Positions 57,714-64,000 of a stretch of 64,000 nucleotides of DNA are shown here, piece by piece. The first letter of the stretch is position 1. The number at the start of each line of letters is the position of its first letter. The stretch is from Rhinopithecus roxellana. Taxonomy: Eukaryota > Chordata > Mammalia > Primates > Cercopithecidae. The position numbers and the translations under genes were made by a program. The stretch lies in contig NC_044567.1 of the NCBI RefSeq assembly GCF_007565055.1, positions 48,694,260-48,758,259 of the forward strand, given 5' to 3'. Below the pieces are notes generated by a model that worked only from the letters and a program-made list of their open reading frames with translations, ran no database searches and was not told where the DNA came from.

Positions 57714-58014
57714 TTATTTTATTTATTTATTTATTTGTTTTGAGACGGAGTCTCGCTATGTTGCCAGGCTGGAGTGCAGTGGCTCAATCTCGGCTCACTG
57801 CAACCTCTGCCTCCCAGGTTCAAGCGATTCTCCTGCCTCAGCCTCCAGAGTAGGTGGGATTACCGACACGTGCCACCACGCCCAGCTAATTTTTGTATTT
57901 TTAGTAGAGACAGGGTTTCACCATCTTGGCCATCTTGAACTCCTGACTTTGTCATCTACCCACCTTGGCCTCCCAAAGTGCTGGGATTACAGTTGTGAGC
58001 CATGATGCCTGGCC
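57714..58014 (-). mobile_element. Alu
   Basis: (TTTA)n tail, right next to the previous copy; ends gatgcctggcc. Confidence 0.94.
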
Positions 58015-58047
58015 AATTTAATAATATTTTAAAAAATAAAAATAATA

Positions 58048-58398
58048 GGCCATGTGCGGTAGCTCACACCTATAATCCCAGCACTTTGGGAGGCCGAGGC
58101 AGGTGGATCACCTGAGGTCGGGAGTTCAAGAGACCAGCCTGACCAACATGGAGAAACCCCCTCTCTACCAAAAATACAAAAAATTAGCCGGGCATGGTGG
58201 CGCGTGCCTGTAATACCAGATACATAGGAGGCCGAGGCAGGAGAATCGCTTGAACCTGGGAGGCAGAGGTTGCGGTGAGCAAAGATCGTGCCCCTGCACT
58301 CCACTCCAACCTGGGCAACAGAGCAAGACTCTGTCTCAAAAAACGACGACAACAACAACCAAACAAAACAAAACAAAAAACTAAACAAAACAAAAAAA
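58048..58398 (+). mobile_element. Alu with long CA/A-rich tail
   Basis: ggccatgtgcggtagctcac; tail of (GAC)n, (AAC)n and (AAAAC)n units. Confidence 0.93.
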
Positions 58399-58556
58399 CT
58401 AGCTGGGTGTGGTGGCACGTCCCAGCTACTTGGGAGGCTAAGGCAGGAGAATCGCTTGAACTTGGGAGGGGGAGTTTGCAGTGAGCTGAGATCATGCCAC
58501 TTCACTCAAGCCTGGGGGACAGAGTGAGATTCTGTCTGAAAAAAAAAAAAAAAAGA
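58399..58556 (+). mobile_element. Extra Alu right arm in tandem
   Basis: ctagctgggtgtggtggcacg to A17, a second three-arm arrangement like that at 47474-47940. Confidence 0.9.
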
Positions 58557-59040
58557 ATATAATCTGATCACTAAGGATATTCATTGCTAGAGTTGGTCGT
58601 TGTTTGTACTTTTTCAGAGGACAGAGGTAGAAAATATATATTCTTAAATTTATGTTACTCCATTTTCTTCTGGCATAAAGCAGTGCTGTCAAAATTATTC
58701 TTATTATAATCTAATTTTCATTCCCTTATAAGTCACATGCTCTTTGTCTTGGATGCCTAGACTGTTGTTTTTTTCTCTAAAACCCAATACTTTTACTAAG
58801 ATATAACCTGATGTTGGTTGCTCTGGGTTGATACTTTTTAGGTATACAGTGTGCTCTTTCAATATATACTTTCAAATCTTTTTATATTTCCAAAAAGCTT
58901 TACTGAGTTATAATTTTTGACATTTATTCTATTTTCCTGTTCTTGGTTTTCTTCTTTGAGGACTTTGTTATCTGTATATTTGATTATCTTTACTGTCTTC
59001 AATATTCACTACCTTCTCTTGAACCCTTTTTATGTTTCTA
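58557..59040 (-). mobile_element. Old LINE-1 fragment
   Basis: Minus-sense L1 order: ctccattttcttctggcataaagcagtgctgtc, aagatataacctgatgttgg, ctctgggttgatac, ttgaggactttgttatctg. Intergenic. Confidence 0.6.
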
Positions 59041-59326
59041 CATTTATTTATTTTTTGAGATAGGGTCTCACTTTGTCGCCCAGGCTGGAGTGCAGTGGCA
59101 CAATCATGGCTCACTGCAACCTCTGCCTCATGTGCTCAAGTGATCCTCCAGCCTCAGCTGGGATCACAGGTGTGCACCAGCATATCTGGCTAATATTTAA
59201 AATGTTGGTAGAGATGAGGTTTCACCATGTTGTCCCGGCTGGTCTGGAACTCCTGGGCTCAAGTGATCCTCCTGCCTTGGCTTCTCAAAGTGCTGGGACT
59301 ACAGGTGTGAGCCACTGTGCCTGGCC
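59041..59326 (-). mobile_element. AluJ-like inside the old L1
   Basis: gagatagggtctcactttg to gtgcctggcc. Confidence 0.93.
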
Positions 59327-59582
59327 TCTGGGATTTCTAGTCTCTATCTATTCCTCTCCCCAACTTTGGGTTTGATTTTTCTTTCCTTCATCTCGAATCT
59401 ATTCCGTTCAATTTTTTTTTTTTTAACTTTTAGTGGGAGAGCACATAGCCCTTCACTACCACAAACTGTACATTCAAATTTCCACATTTTGGTAAATCGC
59501 AGGGGTCCATACATCCAAAGTCTAATGAATAAGCCTTGCCCTTGGAAAACCACCTTCCTGATCACAGTATCTCCCGTCAGGT
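59327..59582. other. Intergenic sequence between two Alus
   Basis: Not classified; possibly more of the old L1 or the flank of the LTR. Confidence 0.4.
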
Positions 59583-59597
59583 ATTATCCTCAATTTT

Positions 59598-59905
59598 TTT
59601 TTTTTTTTTTTTTTTGGAGACATAGTCTCGCTGTGTCACCCAGGCTGGAGTGCTGGAGTACAGTGGTGCAATCTCAGCTCACCACAACCTCCGACTCCCA
59701 GGTTCAAGCAGTTCTCCTGCCTCAGCCTCCCAAGTAGCTGGGACTACAGGCACTCGCCACCACGCCTGGCTCATTTTTGTATTTTTAGTAGAGATGGGGT
59801 TTCACTATGCTGGTCAGGCTGGTCTTGAACCCCTGACCTTGTGATCCACTCACCTTGGCCTCCCAAAATGCTGGGATTACAGGCTTGAGCCACCATGGCT
59901 GGCTG
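59598..59905 (-). mobile_element. Alu with perfect 15-bp TSD
   Basis: attatcctcaatttt at 59583 and 59906. Confidence 0.97.
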
Positions 59906-60418
59906 ATTATCCTCAATTTTAATTCTCCTCCCTTCAATTTTTCCTCATTACTGGAGCCTATCCTAGAACAGTCTAGCACATCACTTTTGAGAATCCATAA
60001 GACCTGGACTACTCCAGGTCCTTCAGATTTTCTTACTGTGCAGCAAAGGGTTAAGTAGCAGGTCTGGGTTGGCCACACCCTTCAGATCCTAAAGAAAGGG
60101 TAGGCCTTGGCAATATCCTGCCTGATAAGCTTGTCCTTGTTTACCTGGGGGCCTTGAGCCTTGTGGTATCAGCCTGAGCTCAGGCAGGGCTAAGGACTAA
60201 GGTGAGCCACATAGGGGGACAGCCATGCCCCCATGCCCCCAGGCTGCTGATAAAAACCAAGACTTAGGTGAAGTTCCCTGATAGATAATATTCTGTTCAA
60301 ACTGTCACACACTGTTGAAGAGCAGCTAAGTACTGTCCACATGATTCCACTGGGAGAGGATAAATGGAAGCTTGTGCCTGATCTCTCCAGGCCCCTGCCC
60401 TGTGTGTCTTTTTCCATT

Positions 60419-60551
60419 TTTTTGTTTTTTGCTTTTTTTTTTTTGAGACGGAGTCTCGCTCTGTCACCCAGGCTGGAGTGCAGTGGCCGGATCTCAGCTC
60501 ACTGCAAGCTCCGCCTCCCGGGTTTACGCCATTCTCCTGCCTCAGCCTCCC
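60419..60551 (-). mobile_element. 5'-truncated AluYR in the LTR
   Basis: Only the tail and about 115 bases of right arm, ending ctcagcctccc. TSD tgtctttttc(c/t)att at 60405 and 60552 proves it was truncated at insertion. Confidence 0.93.
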
Positions 60552-60572
60552 TGTCTTTTTCTATTGCTTATT

Positions 60573-60803
60573 TTATTTATTATTATTATTTTTTGACACA
60601 GAGCCTCGCTCTGTAATGCAGGCTGGAGTACGTGGTGCGATCTCAGCTCACTGCAACCTCTGCCTCCTGGGTTCAAGTGATTCTCCTACCTCAGCCTCCC
60701 GAGTAGTTGGGATTACAGGCACTGGCCATCATGCCTGGCTAATTTTTTGTATGCCTCAGCCTCCCAAAGGGCTGGGATTACAGGTGTGAGCCATAGCACC
60801 CAG
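60573..60803 (-). mobile_element. Alu with left-arm deletion, in the LTR
   Basis: ttttttgtatgcctcagcctcc marks the join; ends agcacccag. Confidence 0.9.
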
Positions 60804-60805
60804 AT

Positions 60806-61114
60806 TTTATTATTTATTTATTTATTTATTTATAAGATGGAGTCTCGCTCTGTTGCCCACTGGAGTGCAGTGGCCCGATCTCAGCTCACTGCAAATTCTG
60901 CCTCCCAGGTTCATGCCATTCTCCTGCCTCAGCCTCCTGAGTAGCTGGGACTTACGGGCGCCCACCACCACACCTGGCTAATTTTTTTGTATTTTTAGTA
61001 GAGACAGGGTTTCACCATGTTAGCCAGGATGGTCTTGATCTCCTGACCTCGTGATGTGCCCACCTCGGCCTCCCAGAGTGTTGGGATTACAGGCGTGAGC
61101 CACCACGCCCAGCC
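60806..61114 (-). mobile_element. Alu in the LTR
   Basis: (TTTA)n tail to cacgcccagcc. Confidence 0.94.
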
Positions 61115-61405
61115 ATTTATTTTTAATAGACAGGATTTTGCTCTGTCACCCAGGCTGGAGTATAGTGGCAAATGTAGCTCGCTGTAGCCTCAAACTGCTG
61201 AACTCAAGTGATCCTTCCACCTTAGCCTCCTGAGTAGCTGGCTAATGCCTGGCTATGCCTAGCTAATTAAAAAAATTTTTTTTGGTAGAAATGGGGGTCT
61301 CATCATGTTGCCCAGGTTGGTCTTGACCTCCTGGCCTCAAGCAATCCTCCACACCTTGGCCTCCCAAAGTACCGGGATTACAGGTGTAAGCCAGCAGGCC
61401 TGGCC
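61115..61405 (-). mobile_element. AluJ-like in the LTR
   Basis: agacaggattttgctctg to caggcctggcc; LTR sequence resumes right after. Confidence 0.92.
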
Positions 61406-61536
61406 AAACTTGCTAATTTTAATCTGTGTCTTTTTGCTTTACTAAATAGTAACCATGAGCATAACAGCTTTTCTGAGTTCTGTGAGTCCTGGCAAGTCAT
61501 CAAATCTGAGAGTGATCTTAAGCACCCCTGAACACA

Positions 61537-61859
61537 CTTACCATGGCCCACTTGCACTCATCTGGTATTGGAAGGAAACAAATTTCTTGAGTTTCAGCTG
61601 CTACTTTTCAGTTGTTCCATGGTGCTTTCCAGGAGTTCCAGTTGATGATATGGGGTTTCCCCTGTTCTCACAGGCTTTGCGCCTTCTTCGTCCTGCACAG
61701 ACACTGAGATCATGCAGGTCTTGCATCTGTTTGTAGTTCGTCTTCACTAGCTTGTATTTTAGAATTTGAGGGGGTAAGTGGTCACCTAGTCTTATTGTAG
61801 ATATTATCCAGGGGATTTTGCTTTTGTTATCTATCTAGTTGCTCTATTTCTTTGTGTTT
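61537..61859. other. Intergenic sequence after the LTR
   Basis: No family recognised with confidence. A 93-codon frame (61455-61736) spans the LTR end and is not credible as a gene. Confidence 0.4.
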
Positions 61860-61991
61860 ATTAAGAGATGGGGTCTACCAATGTTGCCTAGGCTCACTGC
61901 AACCTCAAATTCCCAGGCTCAAGCGATTCTCCCACCTCAGTCTCCTGAGTAGCTTTGGAACTACAGGTGGGCACCACCACACCTGGCTAAA
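61860..61991 (-). mobile_element. Alu right-arm fragment
   Basis: gagatggggtctaccaatgttg to cacacctggctaaa. Confidence 0.85.
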
Positions 61992-62646
61992 TTTTTATTT
62001 TATTTTTTGAGACATTGTCTCGCTGTTGTCCTGGCTGGAGTGCAGTGGCAAGATCTTGGCTGACTGCAGCCTCCACCTCCTGGGTTCAAGCAATTCTCCC
62101 ACCTCAGCCTCCCATGTAGCTGGGACTACAGGTGTGCACCACCACATCCAGCTAATTTTTATAATTTTAGTAGAGATGGGGTTTCACCATGTTGGTCAGG
62201 CTGATCTCAAACTCCTGACTTCAGGTGATCTGCCAGTCTAGGCCTCCCAAAGTGCTGGGATTACAGGTGTAAGCCACCACACCCAATTTTTTTTTTTTTT
62301 TTTGAGGCGGAGTCTTGCTCTGTCGCCCAGGCTGGAGTGCAGTGGCCGGATCTCAGCTCACTGCAAGCTCCGTCTCCTGGGTCTACGCCATTCTCCTGCC
62401 TCAGCCTCCTGAGTAGCCAGGACTACAGGCGCCCGCCACCTCGCCCAGCTAGTTTCTTTTTGTATTTTCTAGTAGAGACAGGGTTTCACCATGTTAGCCA
62501 GGATGGTCTCGATCTCCTGACCTCGTGATCCGCCCGTCTCGGCCTCCCTAAGTGCTGGGATTACAGGCTTCAGCCACCGTGCCTGGCCACACCCAAATTT
62601 TTTAAGTGGATAAAAAATGGCTAGGCATAAGCCACCATGCCCAGCC
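61992..62646 (-). mobile_element. Alu whose 5' end is split by an AluYR
   Basis: Body 61992-62289; the remainder ggctaggcataagccacc..cccagcc at about 62618-62646. Confidence 0.88.
62290..62588 (-). mobile_element. AluYR nested, TSD acaccca(a)
   Basis: TSD at 62279 and 62589. Confidence 0.95.
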
Positions 62647-62656
62647 AAAAAAATCA

Positions 62657-62949
62657 GTTTTTTTTTTTAAGACAGAGTCTCGCTCTGTCGTCCAGGCTGG
62701 AGTGCAGTGGCCGGATCTCAGCTCACTGCAAGCTCTGCCTCCCGGGTTTATGCCATTCTCCTGCCTCAGCCTCCCAAGTAGCTGGGACTACAGGCGCCCG
62801 CCACCTCGACCGGCTAGTTTTTTGTATTTTTTAGTGGAGACAGGGTTTCACCATGTTAGCCAGGATGGTCTCGATCTCCTGACCTTGTGATCCGCCCGTC
62901 TCGGCCTCCCAAAGTGCTGGGATTACAGGCTTGAGCCACCGCGCCCGGC
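62657..62949 (-). mobile_element. AluYR with TSD aaaaaaatca
   Basis: TSD at 62647 and 62950. Confidence 0.96.
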
Positions 62950-63051
62950 AAAAAAATCAATTCTTATGATCATATCATCACACAAACTCTTCTCTCCAAG
63001 CACACAGTTTTGGAAACTAGGTTCCCTTACTTATTTGAACAGAATGAGTTC

Positions 63052-63344
63052 TTTTTTTTGAGACAAAGTTTCACTCTTGTTGCCCAGGCTGTACTGCAAT
63101 GGCATGATCTCAGCTCACTGTAACCCCCGCCTCCTGGGTTCAAGTTATTCTCCTGCCTCAGCCTCCCCAGTAGCTGGGATTTTACAGGCATCCACCACCA
63201 TGCCCAGCTAATTTTTGTATTTTTAGTAGAGACGGGGTTTCACCAGGTTGGCCAGGCTGGTCTCAAACTCCTGACCTCTGGTGATCCACCCACCTCGGCC
63301 TCCCAAAATGCTGGGATTACAGGTGTGAGCCAACACGCCCAGCC
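63052..63344 (-). mobile_element. Alu with TSD aatgagttc
   Basis: TSD at 63043 and 63345. Confidence 0.95.
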
Positions 63345-63407
63345 AATGAGTTCATTTAAAAAAAAAATCTTCACAGTTCAAGAAAATCAATATTTAAATT
63401 AGTTTCA

Positions 63408-63698
63408 AGGCCAGACACAGTGGCTCACGGCTGTAATCCTAGCACTTTGGGAGGCCAAGGAGGTAGGATCACTTGAGGCCAGGTGTTCAAGATCAGCCTG
63501 GCCAACATGCCAAAACCCCATCTCCACTAAAAGTATAAAAATTAGCCAGGTGTGGTGGTGCACACGTGTAACGCCAGCTACTTGGGAGGCTGAGGCAGGG
63601 AAATCCGTTGAACCCAGGAGGCGGAGGTTGCAGTGAACCAAGATTGCACCACTGTACCCCAGCCTGGGCAACAAAGTGAGAATCTGTCAAAAAAAAAA
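63408..63698 (+). mobile_element. Alu with perfect 12-bp TSD
   Basis: aaattagtttca at 63396 and 63699. Confidence 0.96.
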
Positions 63699-63819
63699 AA
63701 ATTAGTTTCAGAGTTCCAAATATTACCACTCCTGTCTCAAATTAGGTTTAAGGCACTCCTGTGAACAGGCAGATTGTATAGGCATAAATTAAGATGTCAT
63801 TTCCCTAGAGAGGCTAAGA

Positions 63820-63983
63820 AACAAATACATTCAAGAAATATTTGATGAATTAAAGGAATGAGATGAAGATATCTGGAGAAAACGACTCATCTATCCTCAT
63901 TCGATCCAACATTCTTTCTGCACACATTGTGTCAGGCAAGATGCTCAGTATCAGACACAGAATATAGGAAAGTACAAGTAACC
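63820..63983. mobile_element. Possible L2 fragment
   Basis: attcaagaaatatttgatgaattaaaggaatga and cacacattgtgtcaggcaagatgc resemble L2 tails. Confidence 0.4.
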
Positions 63984-64000
63984 AGCTGGGTGTGGCCACT
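63984..64000 (+). mobile_element. Possible Alu start at the window edge
   Basis: agctgggtgtgg resembles an Alu head; too short to be sure. Confidence 0.4.

Larger units (their letters stand above)
60037..61536 (+). mobile_element. ERV-type LTR, split by inserted Alus
   Basis: The two ends belong together. 60037-60417 runs from tgtgcagcaaagggttaag to gggagaggataaatggaagc..ctctccaggcccctgccctgtg. 61406-61536 holds gctaattttaatctgtgtc, gtaaccatgagcataacagc, ttctgagttctgtgagtcc and ends ctgaacaca. Four Alus (60419-61405) separate them. This matches an ERV1-class LTR 3' region; the subfamily is not certain and the TG start is an estimate. No viral coding sequence is present, so it looks solitary. 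The usual LTR AATAAA is degraded (actaaatagtaacc). Confidence 0.7.

Noticed and set aside
60037..61536. Endogenous retrovirus with coding genes
   Set aside because: Only LTR-type sequence is present; no gag, pol or env frame is visible on either side.
61455..61736. 93-codon frame in the intergenic region
   Set aside because: Begins inside the LTR 3' end and crosses its boundary; no domain, no splice context.
47166..64000. Exons of the next gene (LRRC37B in the human order)
   Set aside because: Searched by eye for Leu-rich repeat or other exon-like coding outside repeats and found none.

Overview
The window is primate nuclear DNA, most likely from an Old World monkey (Cercopithecidae: macaque, baboon, guenon or relative). 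Two observations support this. Every protein-coding exon I can find belongs to one intron-rich gene, SUZ12. The youngest Alu copies carry the diagnostic bases of the Old World monkey AluYRa-type lineage (ggctcaagcctg at the 5' end, actagccgggcgaggtgg at mid-element, gagatccggccactgc in the right arm) instead of the ape AluYa5/Yb8 types. There is no bacterial, phage or plasmid content, no CRISPR array and no tRNA gene.

Positions 1 to about 47165 are the 3' three quarters of SUZ12, on the + strand. Twelve coding exons match exons 5-16 of the 16-exon human gene. They start at 11874, 17074, 19468, 20511, 27458, 32917, 38470, 39411, 40081, 41077, 42955 and 44763. They join in frame to residues 152-739 (human numbering) and end at a TGA at 45106-45108. 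Every junction has AG/GT sites and matching phase, the joined coding length is 1765 bases, and no premature stop appears, so this is the functional gene and not a SUZ12P-like pseudogene. The window opens inside intron 4. Exons 1-4, the promoter and its CpG island lie upstream. The 3'UTR runs about 2.06 kb and holds three Pumilio-type motifs, a miR-200b/c/429 seed site and an A22 tract.

Positions about 47165 to 64000 are intergenic. They hold Alus, old L1/L2/MIR pieces and one ERV-type LTR cut up by later Alu insertions. No exon of the next gene is recognisable.

By my count there are about 125 Alus or Alu fragments covering more than half of the window. Many are nested or tandem, and target-site duplications (TSDs) let the insertion order be read in several places. 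Older material includes four MIRs, several L2 and L1/HAL1 pieces, a 5S rRNA pseudogene fragment, and several microsatellites, among them a 30-bp perfect tandem repeat inside an inverted repeat.

SUZ12 is a core subunit of Polycomb Repressive Complex 2 (with EZH1/2, EED and RBBP4/7), which methylates histone H3 lysine 27. I see no new gene system. The most useful observations concern SUZ12 splicing and 3'UTR control, Alu architecture around its exons, and a few unusual repeat structures. Positions are exact for exons (checked by phase and codon count), good to a few bases for Alus with TSDs, and approximate for old repeats.
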